A stretch of DNA of 64,000 bases from Bacillus sp. FJAT-49736 (GTDB lineage: Bacteria > Bacillota > Bacilli > Bacillales > Bacillaceae_C), in the NCBI RefSeq assembly GCF_018343615.1, contig NZ_JAGYPI010000001.1, positions 1,258,960 through 1,322,959 on the forward strand, read 5' to 3'. The position numbers and the translations under genes are program-made. A model generated the notes under the pieces. It was not told where the DNA came from. It worked only from the letters and a program-made list of their open reading frames with translations, and did no database searches. Positions 16,155-25,529 of the stretch are shown here, in pieces; the first letter of the stretch is position 1; every line of letters starts with the position of its first letter.

Positions 16155-17729
16155 TTATTTATAAATAATTAATGTTTGCCCAATACTAATATTATTAGAT
16201 TTTAAATAGTTATTTTTCTTAATATCGTTTATCGAAACCTTATACTTTTTTGATATTTTAGATAAAGAATCGCCTTTTACAACCTTATATTTAATTGTTT
16301 TAGTGGTTATACTATTGATTTTTACAGTTGCCGGTATTTTCACTGTCGTTTTATAGTTTACTTTAAGGATTTGACCAGTGCGAATATTACTTGTTTTTAA
16401 TTTATTATCTTTCATCAGTTGTGTCGTAGTTATGTGATACTTTTTTGCAATTTTTGATAATGTATCACCGCGTGCCACTTTATATTTGACTGTTTTTACG
16501 ATGGTTTTTGTTATCGTTTTTGGTGTAGCAGGCTTTACAGATGTCTGTGTTTGATTGGCGGACTGGTTCTTTTGTGTAGTTGACGGTGTATTACTGTTCA
16601 CAGGATTTTGACTAGAGGCACCTTGTGGTACTGTTCCTGTTTTTTGATCTAAAACGTTGCGAAAATAATCCCACATTGCTGGATCTTCCTGATTTAAACT
16701 CCAGCTTCCTGTACCTTTAAGGTTATACTTATGGACCAACTGTATTTTCCTCGTAATTGATTCCTGATTATCATACCAAAGAATGTAGTTACCCGCTGTT
16801 AATTCCACACCGCCAACCTTCATTGTCTTATCTGTAGGTTTTATGGTGAATGTAACCCTTGGTGCTTGTTCCATTGGATCAAATTCAACTTTACCATTAT
16901 ACTGCGCAATCATTCCATTAATTAACTTATGCGAAACCCCAGTACCTTTAATACTTCCCCTATCTGTACTCCATACCCTTCCGTAGAAAGGGATTCCTAA
17001 AACAATCTTATCAGGGGATACTCCTTCTTTTAATGCATATTGAATAGATTTTTCCACCCATGACAAACCAGCTACCGGTCCATCTGTTGGATCTCCATCC
17101 CAGTTTTCATCATATGCCATTATCATTAGATAATCACTGTTCAATGATAGGTTCTTATAATCGTACATACCCTGCCAACCCTTAGTCCAACCACCTGGAT
17201 TGGCTGCTACTGCAACCGATACTTCTTTATCAGGCATTTGTTTTTTTAATTTTATAATGAAATCTGTGAAATTAGAGCGATCTTCCTCTGTTAAACCTTC
17301 AATATCGACATCAATACCATCTAAATGATATTGACTGATTTTGTCGGCAATTTGCTTTACCAATTGCTGTCGATTAGTAAGTGCTGCTCGGCCAAGGCTT
17401 TTATCCCAATTATTGCTTATATAAGGAACGACTTTTAAACCTTGACGATGCATTTCATCTATAAACGATTGGTCATATTTTGCAGTAACAACAAGATTAC
17501 CCTTTGGATCTATTTCAAAATAATTAGGAGCAACGACATTAAGTGAGCCTTTGGTAGCTGCTACTTGTGTAAAATAAGAGCTTTTTGTTCCAACGAACAA
17601 ATAGGACATATTAAACTTTGAAGTGTTAGCGGAAGCTTTAATCGAAAAGGCCTCCATTAAAGTTGCGGAAAAAATAGTTGTAGAGATTACTATGCTTGCA
17701 AAGGAATTACGCAATCGAGATTTATTCAT
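16155..17729 (-). CDS. Secreted glycoside hydrolase family 18 protein with two C-terminal LysM domains
   Basis: 524 residues. A signal peptide (about residues 1-35, ending KASA) is followed by a GH18 barrel. Its catalytic motif DGIDVDIEG at 137-145 puts the acid at Glu144, and MAYDENWDGDPTDGPVAG is the later substrate strand. A Thr/Gln/Asn-rich linker follows near 365-410. LysM modules sit at about 416-457 and 481-524 (YKVARGDTLSKIAKKY, YKVVKGDSLSKISKKY). It probably cleaves GlcNAc-containing polymers, peptidoglycan or chitin, at the cell or spore wall. Spore cortex enzymes such as YaaH have LysM at the N-terminus, so this is a different arrangement. Confidence 0.88.
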   Translation of the reverse strand: MNKSRLRNSFASIVISTTIFSATLMEAFSIKASANTSKFNMSYLFVGTKSSYFTQVAATKGSLNVVAPNYFEIDPKGNLVVTAKYDQSFIDEMHRQGLKVVPYISNNWDKSLGRAALTNRQQLVKQIADKISQYHLDGIDVDIEGLTEEDRSNFTDFIIKLKKQMPDKEVSVAVAANPGGWTKGWQGMYDYKNLSLNSDYLMIMAYDENWDGDPTDGPVAGLSWVEKSIQYALKEGVSPDKIVLGIPFYGRVWSTDRGSIKGTGVSHKLINGMIAQYNGKVEFDPMEQAPRVTFTIKPTDKTMKVGGVELTAGNYILWYDNQESITRKIQLVHKYNLKGTGSWSLNQEDPAMWDYFRNVLDQKTGTVPQGASSQNPVNSNTPSTTQKNQSANQTQTSVKPATPKTITKTIVKTVKYKVARGDTLSKIAKKYHITTTQLMKDNKLKTSNIRTGQILKVNYKTTVKIPATVKINSITTKTIKYKVVKGDSLSKISKKYKVSINDIKKNNYLKSNNISIGQTLIIYK

Positions 17730-17999
17730 TTAAGACTCCTCTCATATTACTATTATGTTACAAAATTATTATAGTAAGATTTCGAGTATATGAGAATGAG
17801 ATAAATTATGGTAATAAAACTTTTTTAAAAGCTATTATTATAAAAAACTAGTTCATTTCAGCATGCATACACTAGAAAAAACATATTAAAATGAAGCGAG
17901 AGGGAATCTATTCTCTCTGAAAAATTGACCCCAAAAAATAATTTTGATAAAATTTTAAGGTTAGAGAAATATAGTTATTGTTTTTAGGAGGAATATTAA

Positions 18000-19064
18000 A
18001 TGCATACAAGCGTTTCCACCGACCGTTCTATCAGTAAAAAATGGATCGGCTTATTTTTGTTTGCTGTCATTTTTGCAATTGGATTGTATTGGGCTAAATG
18101 GAATCCGTATTATCATAAAGCACTGCTAGCTTCAAAGGAGCATAACATTGGATCCTCTCTTTTAGAAGGAATGCAAAATGGAAGCTTTACGGAGGTCATT
18201 CATTCAGCGTGGAATTATTCCATCACATATTTTTTAGCAATATGGAAAGCGTTATTAGTTGCTACGGTTGCCGCATCCCTTATGCAGGTTCTAGTGCCGC
18301 GTGAGTGGTTAAACCGTGTGCTTGGAAAAACTGGATTTCTCGGAACTGTCAGTGGGGGATTATTGTCATTGCCGTCTATGATGTGTACATGTTGTGCTGC
18401 ACCGGTTGTCTCCGGCTTACGAAAATGTTCCAGCTCTGTTGGCTCAGCAATTGCCTTCTGGTTTGGAAATACAGCGTTGAATCCAGCTGTTCTCATCTTC
18501 ATGGCTTTCGTATTAGGGTGGAAATTTACGATTTTAAGGTTAATACTTGGTGTTATTCTTGTATTTGGTGTTAGCTATTTAGCTAATCGTATCAATAAAG
18601 ACAACCTAACGGACCCTGGCATATTAGAAAAATTGAATTCGAATGAGACAAGTAAAAATAAACCTTTACTCGTTCGTTGGATAGTGGCTTTTAGTAAAAT
18701 ACTCGTTACGATTTTGCCATTATATATAGTATCCGTATTTGTTATGGGACTAATTATTTCTTGGCTATACCCAATTCTAAACAGTCATGGGATGGACTCT
18801 TTCTGGCTAATTATTGCATTTGCCATTATTGGGACTTTATTTGTCATTCCTACTGCTGCAGAAATTGCCATTATTCAGGCAGTACTATCTGTAGGAATTG
18901 GACATGGACCAGCAGCGGCATTATTAATAACATTACCGGTTATCAGTGTTCCCTCCATTATTATGGTAAGAAAGGCGTTTTCAAAAAGAACCCTTGCATT
19001 TCTAGCGGTAAGTGTTATGGTGCTCGGGATTGTCGCTGGCTGCATAGGATCAATCCTATTTTAA
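18000..19064 (+). CDS. YraQ/ArsP-type (DUF318) permease
   Basis: 354 residues, ribosome binding site AGGAGGAA, with about eight to ten membrane helices. The motif MCTCCAAPVVSGLRK (Cys129, Cys131, Cys132) and later FGNTALNPAVL are typical of the DUF318/ArsP family. Members include exporters of trivalent organoarsenicals, but many have no known substrate. The cysteine cluster could bind thiophilic metalloids. There is no ars regulator nearby. It has its own terminator. Confidence 0.78.
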   Translation: MHTSVSTDRSISKKWIGLFLFAVIFAIGLYWAKWNPYYHKALLASKEHNIGSSLLEGMQNGSFTEVIHSAWNYSITYFLAIWKALLVATVAASLMQVLVPREWLNRVLGKTGFLGTVSGGLLSLPSMMCTCCAAPVVSGLRKCSSSVGSAIAFWFGNTALNPAVLIFMAFVLGWKFTILRLILGVILVFGVSYLANRINKDNLTDPGILEKLNSNETSKNKPLLVRWIVAFSKILVTILPLYIVSVFVMGLIISWLYPILNSHGMDSFWLIIAFAIIGTLFVIPTAAEIAIIQAVLSVGIGHGPAAALLITLPVISVPSIIMVRKAFSKRTLAFLAVSVMVLGIVAGCIGSILF

Positions 19065-19068
19065 TAGT

Positions 19069-19100
19069 AAGGATCATGTATTCATGCATGGTCCTTTTCT
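19069..19100 (+). terminator. Rho-independent terminator
   Basis: AAGGATCATG (19069-19078) pairs with CATGGTCCTT (19087-19096), one mismatch, followed by TTCT. Confidence 0.7.
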
Positions 19101-19188
19101 GTATGTATAGATAGTTTTTTCATCAATTAAAGGATTTTTCATAGTTGCTATCGAATTATAATTCGATTAATAAGAAGGAGTGGTGGAA

Positions 19189-19816
19189 GTGAAGGTTTGG
19201 TATGTAAGCTATGGATCGAATCTTTACCAGAGATAGATTTATGTGTTATATCGAAGGCGGGAAGCCGGAGGGATCGGAGAAAATAGAAAAAGGGAGCCGG
19301 AATCAAACTCCTCCGGAAGCAGAGGCAAAGGTGGAGCTTGCATATCCATTATATTTTGCAAAGAGTAAAAGCAAATGGGGGAAAGGCGGAGTCGCCTTTA
19401 TCAGCCATGAAAAAAGTAAATCTGTTAGAACGATTGGCCGGATGTATTTGATTACCCAAGAGCAGTTTGAAGATGTTGTGGCTCAAGAAAACAATGAGGA
19501 GCATTTTACTATTGATGTCCAAGAAGTAATGAAACATGGTTATCAAGACATTAATTCAAGCTGGTACGGAAGAATCCTTTACTTGGGTAACAAGGACGGT
19601 GCACCAATGCTTACGTTTACGAATCCACTTCCAATGGAATCAGAAGCATTTACCGTACCGCCATCTTCCTATTTGAAAATTATAACCAGGGGATTAAAAG
19701 AGTTGGATATAAAGATGGAGGATATTCTCCACTATTTTAATCAATGCAATGGTATAAAAGGTCATTTTACAAATGAAGAGCTTCATAAATATATTGTAAA
19801 CGGGGAGAGGCAGTGA
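19189..19816 (+). pseudogene. Frameshifted gamma-glutamylcyclotransferase-like gene
   Basis: A GTG at 19189, eight bases after AAGGAG, begins VKVWYVSYGSNLYQR. This carries the GGCT-fold signature YGSNL, but hits TAG at 19234. The remaining 190-odd residues continue in the next frame from GAT 19232 (DRFMCYIEGGKPEG...). Removing one A at 19231 would give SYGSNLYQDRFMCYIEGG, a natural family start. So there is a one-base insertion relative to an intact gene. It is either a true mutation or a sequence error. The C-terminal frame overlaps the start of the kinase gene by four bases (GTGA), suggesting the gene belonged to the lnr-like operon. Confidence 0.75.
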
Positions 19817-21036
19817 AGAAGGTTTCCTTTTTTTCGTTATCCATCATAAGAATTTTCATGTTTATCCTTTTAAGTAGTACGTATATTTCCTTTTTAAGTC
19901 ATGATGACATCTTTAGGCGAATATATATTTTTGCGGCTATGATCATTTTCATAATTAATCATTTTGGACAATTTTCTTCGGAAAAATTATTTGTTAAGTT
20001 GATATTTATTTCCATTGATTTCATTTTAAGTGCTGGCTTTGGTTTACTTTTCGCATCGGAAGGCAGTCTACTTTACATCATTTTTTTCGGAGTAATTTCT
20101 ACCGGAGTTTTTATCCAAACCAATAAGAAGAAGATATTAATCCTATTTTCCTGTGTTTTTTTCGCGACTTGGCTCCTTATAACATATGTTAAATTTCTAT
20201 TAGCACAGGAAATTTCCATAGAGGATAATATCTTGAACTTAATGTTCGTTATGTTTTGCGCGGTAGTCGGCAGCTTAATTCGCAATCTAACGGATGCGAG
20301 AGAAACGATTTCTAATCAATTTGTGCAATTAAACGGCTCACATGAAGAGCTTAGAAGGGCACATGAACAATTAAGCGAGTATTCCAAACAAGTGGAGAAT
20401 TTAACCGTAATACAGGAACGAAATCGAATTGCCCGTGAGATTCACGATACGGTTGGACATAACATGACAGCATTGTTAGTACAAATCCAATTGGCTAAGG
20501 AGCTTCTAAAATTAGACGTTGAAAAAGGGGAAGAGGTTCTTACCATTTGCGAAAAGCTAACAAGAAATTCTTTGGAGGAAATACGGTTATCCGTAAGAAC
20601 TTTAAGGGACGATGAAGGAATGCAATTAGCTTTCATCCCATCGCTTAGGGAAATGCTTTCTGATTTTTCTGCTATGTCCAATATGGAAACAAGCTTACAT
20701 ATAGTGGGGGATCCTGCAATGATAACTCCATCCGTACAGCCAACCATTAAAAGAGTCATCCAAGAATCCTTAACGAATGCAAAACGTCATGGAATGGCGA
20801 CCTTTTATAAGAGTACAATTACTATTTTGAAAGAGAAAATATCCGTTGAAATCTTTGATAATGGTCAAGGGGTAAACAGTGTTGTGCCTGGCTTCGGACT
20901 TTTAAATATGAAAGAACGGATTCAAGAGCATGGTGGGGAAGTATTTTTTGAAAGTATAGAAGGGAAAGGATTTTTCATCACATTTTACATCCCTTTAAAT
21001 AATCTAATGTGGAGTTCTGCGGAGGTAACTGGATGA
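19813..21036 (+). CDS. lnrJ: Sensor histidine kinase, LnrJ-like
   Basis: 407 residues from GTG 19813. The N-terminal 150 residues hold about five membrane helices with short loops, so it probably senses a membrane event. A coiled linker leads to the HisKA_3 dimerisation motif REIHDTVGHNM with phospho-acceptor His211. The ATPase N-box reads QESLTNAKRHG and the G-box FGLLNMKERI. B. subtilis LnrJ (YfiJ), of similar length, heads the same five-gene order and responds to linearmycins and other polyenes. It overlaps the response-regulator start (ATGA). Confidence 0.82.
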   Translation: MKKVSFFSLSIIRIFMFILLSSTYISFLSHDDIFRRIYIFAAMIIFIINHFGQFSSEKLFVKLIFISIDFILSAGFGLLFASEGSLLYIIFFGVISTGVFIQTNKKKILILFSCVFFATWLLITYVKFLLAQEISIEDNILNLMFVMFCAVVGSLIRNLTDARETISNQFVQLNGSHEELRRAHEQLSEYSKQVENLTVIQERNRIAREIHDTVGHNMTALLVQIQLAKELLKLDVEKGEEVLTICEKLTRNSLEEIRLSVRTLRDDEGMQLAFIPSLREMLSDFSAMSNMETSLHIVGDPAMITPSVQPTIKRVIQESLTNAKRHGMATFYKSTITILKEKISVEIFDNGQGVNSVVPGFGLLNMKERIQEHGGEVFFESIEGKGFFITFYIPLNNLMWSSAEVTG

Positions 21037-21698
21037 TAAAAATAATCATTGTGGATGATCAGCCCTTAGTACGGGAAGGGCTTGGCTCACTTTTAAATTT
21101 AAGACCGGAAATAGAGGTAGTGGGGACGGCAGGCGATGGCCTGGAAGCACTAGACATTGCTCAGGAAAAGAAGCCGGATATTGTATTAATGGATATTCGC
21201 ATGCCCAATATGAATGGTGTGGAAGGTACACGAGCTTTATTGGATAAGCTACCTAATTTGAAGGTACTCATGCTAACTACCTTTAACGATAGTGACCTCA
21301 TATACGATGCTCTTCAGCAAGGAGCATCCGGATACCTGTTAAAAGATATGTCTACGGACACGATTGTTCAATCCATTATGACGGTTTTTTATGGTGGCAT
21401 TGTGCTGCCAAGAGATTTCACTAATCAAGTTTTGGAGGAGAAGCGGCGAAAAGAAGATACTAATAGTAAGTCAGATGAGCTTCCAAGTTTACTCAAAGAG
21501 CTCACCGAAAGGGAACTGGAGGTACTGAAGTATTTGGGGCTTGGATTAAATAATAAAGAAATAGCGAATACATTATACATAACAGAAGGAACAGTAAAAA
21601 ATCATGTTTCTAATATTATTCAGAAATTAAATATTAGGGATCGCACACAAGCGGCAATATTTGCGGTCCGTTACGGCATCACTACTTTTCAAACATGA
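21033..21698 (+). CDS. lnrK: NarL/LuxR-family response regulator, LnrK-like
   Basis: 221 residues from ATG 21033, with GGAGG inside the kinase gene. Receiver domain: Asp8/Asp9, phospho-acceptor Asp54 (IVLMDIRMP), Thr in MLTTFND, Lys in YLLKDMS. The C-terminal LuxR-type HTH is LTERELEVLKYLGLGLNNKE followed by GTVKNHVSNIIQKL. It should activate the downstream ABC genes when phosphorylated by the adjacent kinase. A terminator and 110 bases separate it from the transporter genes, where its target promoter likely sits. Confidence 0.85.
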   Translation: MIKIIIVDDQPLVREGLGSLLNLRPEIEVVGTAGDGLEALDIAQEKKPDIVLMDIRMPNMNGVEGTRALLDKLPNLKVLMLTTFNDSDLIYDALQQGASGYLLKDMSTDTIVQSIMTVFYGGIVLPRDFTNQVLEEKRRKEDTNSKSDELPSLLKELTERELEVLKYLGLGLNNKEIANTLYITEGTVKNHVSNIIQKLNIRDRTQAAIFAVRYGITTFQT

Positions 21699-21720
21699 CT
21701 TTTGGCATATTCATTCAGGA

Positions 21721-21749
21721 AAAGCGGCACATCGGTGTCGCTTTTTTTA
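21721..21749 (+). terminator. Rho-independent terminator after the response regulator
   Basis: AAAGCGGCAC (21721-21730) pairs with GTGTCGCTTT (21735-21744), loop ATCG, followed by T-run. Confidence 0.82.
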
Positions 21750-21850
21750 TGCCATAAAATCTATCTGGAGAGAGATGGAAACATCGCAGTTTCTCACTAA
21801 AATAAAGAAAGAAATTATATATAGAACTTTTCATTCGGGAGGAAAAATTC

Positions 21851-22783
21851 ATGTTATCACTATCCAATATAAAAAAAAGCTTTGGTAATAAAAAAGTAGT
21901 CAGAGATATTTCATTCGACGTTCAAAAAGGGGAGGCCTTCGGTCTGCTTGGTCCAAATGGTGCCGGAAAATCGACGACGATTTCTATGATCTGTGGACTA
22001 CAGCCATATGATGAAGGTGATATCCAAATAGATGGATTATCGGTGAAAAAAAAGCCGATGAAAATCCGTGAAAAAATTGGCGTCGTTCCACAGGATATCG
22101 CTCTTTACCCAACAATGTCTGCATTTGATAATCTTGTATTTTGGGGAAAAATGTACGGATTAACCGGTAAAAAGGTAAAGAACAGAGCGTATGAGGTATT
22201 GGAAATAGTAGGACTATCCGAACGCGCTAAGGACAAAATTGAAACCTTTTCAGGTGGAATGAAACGACGAATTAATATTGGAGCTGCACTTATGCACGAA
22301 CCAGAGTTGCTTATCATGGATGAGCCAACCGTAGGAATAGACCCTCAATCCAGAAATCATATTTTGGAAACCGTGAAACGATTAAATGAAAGCGGGATGA
22401 CCATTATTTATACGAGCCACTATATGGAAGAGGTCGAATATCTATGCAAAAGGATTGCGATTATTGATCACGGAAAGCTTATTGCAATTGGGGATAAAAG
22501 TGAGCTATGCAATCGCTTGGCAGGAGGACATATCCTGCAATTAACGGTTGATAATCCAAAGATAGATTTTATCATGGATCTAAAAAAAGTAGATGGATTC
22601 GAAAACGCCAATATAGTGGAGGATGGAATTGTCGAAATCTTGTTTGAGGATCAAAAGAAAGTATTAGCAGAAGTAATCTCCCTTGCATCTGCTCACGACA
22701 TTTCCATTCAAGCAATGCAAATGAAAGAACCAAATTTAGAATCACTATTTTTACAATTAACTGGCCGTAATTTAAGGGACTAG
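21851..22783 (+). CDS. lnrL: ABC exporter ATP-binding protein, LnrL-like
   Basis: 310 residues from ATG 21851 with GGGAGG upstream. Walker A GPNGAGKST (34-42), signature FSGGMKRR, Walker B LLIMDEP and the His in IYTSHYMEE are all intact. The C-terminal 90 residues form the extension typical of drug-export ABC-2 ATPases. It energises the two permeases encoded next. Length (B. subtilis LnrL is about 311) and gene order support the orthology. Confidence 0.85.
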   Translation: MLSLSNIKKSFGNKKVVRDISFDVQKGEAFGLLGPNGAGKSTTISMICGLQPYDEGDIQIDGLSVKKKPMKIREKIGVVPQDIALYPTMSAFDNLVFWGKMYGLTGKKVKNRAYEVLEIVGLSERAKDKIETFSGGMKRRINIGAALMHEPELLIMDEPTVGIDPQSRNHILETVKRLNESGMTIIYTSHYMEEVEYLCKRIAIIDHGKLIAIGDKSELCNRLAGGHILQLTVDNPKIDFIMDLKKVDGFENANIVEDGIVEILFEDQKKVLAEVISLASAHDISIQAMQMKEPNLESLFLQLTGRNLRD

Positions 22784-22795
22784 GAGGAATTATAA

Positions 22796-24007
22796 ATGAA
22801 AAGCATTGCGATTGCTATGAAGGACTTTTCGATCCGCTTAAAAGATCGAAAGGCGTTATTAATGATGATATGTATGCCAATATTATTAACCGTTATATTA
22901 GGTTCTGCTTTAAAAGGGGTTATGGGGGATTCCGCTTCCTTTCCCAAAACAAATGTTGCGGTATATCTACAAGATGAAGATTCCATGAGCAAACAGTTTG
23001 TTCAACAAGTGTTAAAAGAAAAGAAATTAAAAAAATCCATTCACGTAGAAATGGCGAATACCCAAAAAGAACTTAATCAGCTCATTAAGGATGAAAAAGC
23101 GGATGTCGGAATAATTCTTCCACAGAATTGGGGTACTGGTTTACAGAATACGGATATCAAGCCTGCCATCATTAAAGTATCCTCCGGGAAGGAGTTGGAG
23201 GCTAGTTTTGTCCAGCAATTAATAGAGACATATGTTAAAACAACTTCTGCGGTAACTGTCTCGGCAAAAACAGTCGTATCTGATTTAGCAACACTAGGTG
23301 AAACTGGGAAGAAATTAGACAAAATTGGAACAGAGATTACTACCAAATTGATAAATGAAACGACAGAAGAAAGCCAATTTGTTTCCGAAAAGCCACTAGG
23401 AAAGAAACCTGTCTCCGCCATTCAGTACTATGCAGCCGCAATGGCAGCTATGTTTTTATTGTTCAATGCAAGAGTTGGAGGAAAGTCTATTCTAGCAGAA
23501 AGAGAAAATATTACTCTAGCAAGGATGATCATTTCTCCTACCAGTAAAAATGCTATTATCATTGGAAAATTTTTAGGCACACTTTTTTATACATTGATTC
23601 AGTTTTTAATATTTATCGGTGCAACACATTTTATATTAAAAGTGAACTGGGGAAACAGTTTACTTCAGGTATTTGCTATTGCCTTTGCCTACAGTATTTC
23701 CGTTTCAGGATTATCCATGATTGTAGCGGCTTTTATGAAAACAGAAAAGATGGTGGAATCCTTAGGAGGTATGCTCGTACAAGTATTATCACTACTTGGA
23801 GGCTCGATGATTCCGATTTCCTCCTTTCCGCAAAGCATGCAAACCATGTCGAAACTGACACCAAATTCATGGGCTTTAACAAGCTTTACGAATATTATGT
23901 CCGGAACATCCTGGGATAGTTTAATACATCCAATTATCCTATTACTTGGAATCGGAATAGCTGCTGCGTTAATAGGAATACTCCGATTACGTTCAATTAA
24001 TAATTAA
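22796..24007 (+). CDS. lnrM: ABC-2 exporter permease, LnrM-like
   Basis: 403 residues, ribosome binding site AGGAGG. ABC-2 layout: one N-terminal membrane helix (residues 20-40), an extracytoplasmic region of about 170 residues rich in Lys/Glu/Thr, then five helices from about residue 215 to the end. GGSMIPISSFPQSMQTMSKL is the conserved loop before the last helices. It forms the export channel with the next gene product. Confidence 0.82.
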   Translation: MKSIAIAMKDFSIRLKDRKALLMMICMPILLTVILGSALKGVMGDSASFPKTNVAVYLQDEDSMSKQFVQQVLKEKKLKKSIHVEMANTQKELNQLIKDEKADVGIILPQNWGTGLQNTDIKPAIIKVSSGKELEASFVQQLIETYVKTTSAVTVSAKTVVSDLATLGETGKKLDKIGTEITTKLINETTEESQFVSEKPLGKKPVSAIQYYAAAMAAMFLLFNARVGGKSILAERENITLARMIISPTSKNAIIIGKFLGTLFYTLIQFLIFIGATHFILKVNWGNSLLQVFAIAFAYSISVSGLSMIVAAFMKTEKMVESLGGMLVQVLSLLGGSMIPISSFPQSMQTMSKLTPNSWALTSFTNIMSGTSWDSLIHPIILLLGIGIAAALIGILRLRSINN

Positions 24008-24025
24008 GTATGGAGGAAAAATTAA

Positions 24026-25177
24026 ATGAGAAAAGCATTATCTGTATGTTTTTTTGAAATAAAAAGAACATTAAGTAAACCTTCTGCCTTTATTTTAATG
24101 TTAGCATTGCCAATAATATTCACTTTGATATTCGGTAGTGTTTTTGGAAACAGCTCCTCACAAGCTTTCACATTGGCTATTGTCGATAAGGATAAAAGCC
24201 ATGTATCAGCTGTTCTCATAAACCGTTTAAAACAAGACCAAACCTTAAAAGTTAAACGGAATGATGCAAAAAAATCTGCGGAATTATTAAAAGCTCACAA
24301 TATCGATGGGATTGTTACGATACAAAAAGGCTTTCAAGAGGAACTAGCAACAACTCAAAATCCAAACGTAGTTTTTCAATATCAACCTGGATCACCTAGC
24401 AATACGATCATCAAGCAGTCATTAAATCAAGAAATAAAACGGATAAAGCTGCAGGAAATGTCTGCGATTGAATGGGGCAAAGCAAGTAATAACAATTGGT
24501 TGGCGATGTTCGATACAATATCGAGTTCAGAACGTAGAACAAATGAGCTAACAAAAATAGTTACGCTTAACGATTCTGCAAAATCCTTAAGCGGAGTGTC
24601 TTATAGCTCTGCTGGCTTTTCTATCATGTTTGTTATGATAATGATGATGTCTGTAACGGGAGTAATTATTGAAGCGAAAAATACAGGAGTATGGTCTCGA
24701 TTACTAACAACATCGATTACAAAATTTCAATTGTTATTTGGATATTTATTAGCATTCTTTTTAATCGGCTGGATCCAATTTGGTATCTTAATGACCTTCT
24801 CCTCTATCGTTTTTCATGTGGAATGGGGAAATATTCTTGGTTTAGCTGCATTAGTCTCCTCTTTATTGCTTTGCGTAGTCGGACTAGGCTTGGCAATTGC
24901 CAGTATCGTAAAAACAACCGAGCAGCAAACAGCTATTGGTTCATTAATAATAGTATCAACCTGTATGCTTGGTGGAGTATATTGGCCGCTAAATATAGTT
25001 CCCGATATTATGCAAAAAATCGCTAATTTTGTGCCGCAATCATGGGCAATGAAGGGATTTACGAGCTTAATTGTTGAAGGGGGAGCCTTACCCGATATAT
25101 TGACTCCTATTTCCATATTATTAATTTTTGCTGTAGCATTTCTCTCCTTTGGCTTATCCAGAGTTAGAGTATCCTAA
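24026..25177 (+). CDS. lnrN: ABC-2 exporter permease, LnrN-like
   Basis: 383 residues, GGAGG before the ATG. Same layout as its neighbour: an N-terminal anchor helix, an external domain to about residue 185, then five to six helices, with LGGVYWPLNIVPDIMQKI as the ABC-2 motif. With the LnrL-like ATPase and the LnrM-like permease it should form a heterodimeric exporter of amphipathic or polyene antibiotics. The unit closes with a terminator overlapping the convergent SASP gene. Confidence 0.82.
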   Translation: MRKALSVCFFEIKRTLSKPSAFILMLALPIIFTLIFGSVFGNSSSQAFTLAIVDKDKSHVSAVLINRLKQDQTLKVKRNDAKKSAELLKAHNIDGIVTIQKGFQEELATTQNPNVVFQYQPGSPSNTIIKQSLNQEIKRIKLQEMSAIEWGKASNNNWLAMFDTISSSERRTNELTKIVTLNDSAKSLSGVSYSSAGFSIMFVMIMMMSVTGVIIEAKNTGVWSRLLTTSITKFQLLFGYLLAFFLIGWIQFGILMTFSSIVFHVEWGNILGLAALVSSLLLCVVGLGLAIASIVKTTEQQTAIGSLIIVSTCMLGGVYWPLNIVPDIMQKIANFVPQSWAMKGFTSLIVEGGALPDILTPISILLIFAVAFLSFGLSRVRVS

Positions 25178-25189
25178 TTTATAACAGTT

Positions 25190-25218
25190 GTGCCGGAAAT
25201 AATCCGGCACTATTTGTT
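25190..25218. terminator. Bidirectional terminator, lnr operon / SASP
   Basis: GTGCCGGA (25190-25197) pairs with TCCGGCAC (25203-25210), loop 5; a T-rich tract follows on the plus strand. Confidence 0.82.
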
Positions 25219-25485
25219 TTTTAATTGTTCCTGTGCCATTCTGATCATTTCCTTTACCATATTGCCACCAATAGGCCCTCCAACTTTACCGGCTTCCTCA
25301 GAAGATAAGCTGCCATTATAGCCTTTTTTTAATGGTATACCTTGTTCACGGGCAACTTCATATTTAACATTGTTTGGATCTTGCGGATCGACCTTATATC
25401 CTTGTTTTGCCATTACCTCTCCTTTAAATTCATCCAATGCTCGGCGAACCCCCGGAACAAGTGTTTGTCTGTTTCTTCTTCCCAT
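25210..25485 (-). CDS. Alpha/beta-type small acid-soluble spore protein
   Basis: 91 residues with AAGGAGGG upstream. The family core is clear: KYEVAREQGI (the GPR protease cleavage region), then GSLSSEEAGKVGGPIGGNMV and KEMIRMAQEQL. It saturates spore DNA, converting it to an A-like form and giving UV and peroxide resistance; it is degraded at germination. It carries a longer N-terminal lead (NRQTLVPGVRRALDEFKGEV) than the major SASPs, which places it among the minor members. Expected to be forespore (sigma-G) expressed. Confidence 0.92.
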   Translation of the reverse strand: MGRRNRQTLVPGVRRALDEFKGEVMAKQGYKVDPQDPNNVKYEVAREQGIPLKKGYNGSLSSEEAGKVGGPIGGNMVKEMIRMAQEQLKNK

Positions 25486-25529
25486 GCTTCAATCCCTCCT
25501 TTTCCTTAGTTTATCCCAGCAATTCCATT

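Noticed and set aside
19211-19235. Programmed frameshifting in the GGCT-like gene
   Set aside because: No slippery heptamer or obvious downstream pseudoknot; a one-base insertion or sequence error is simpler.
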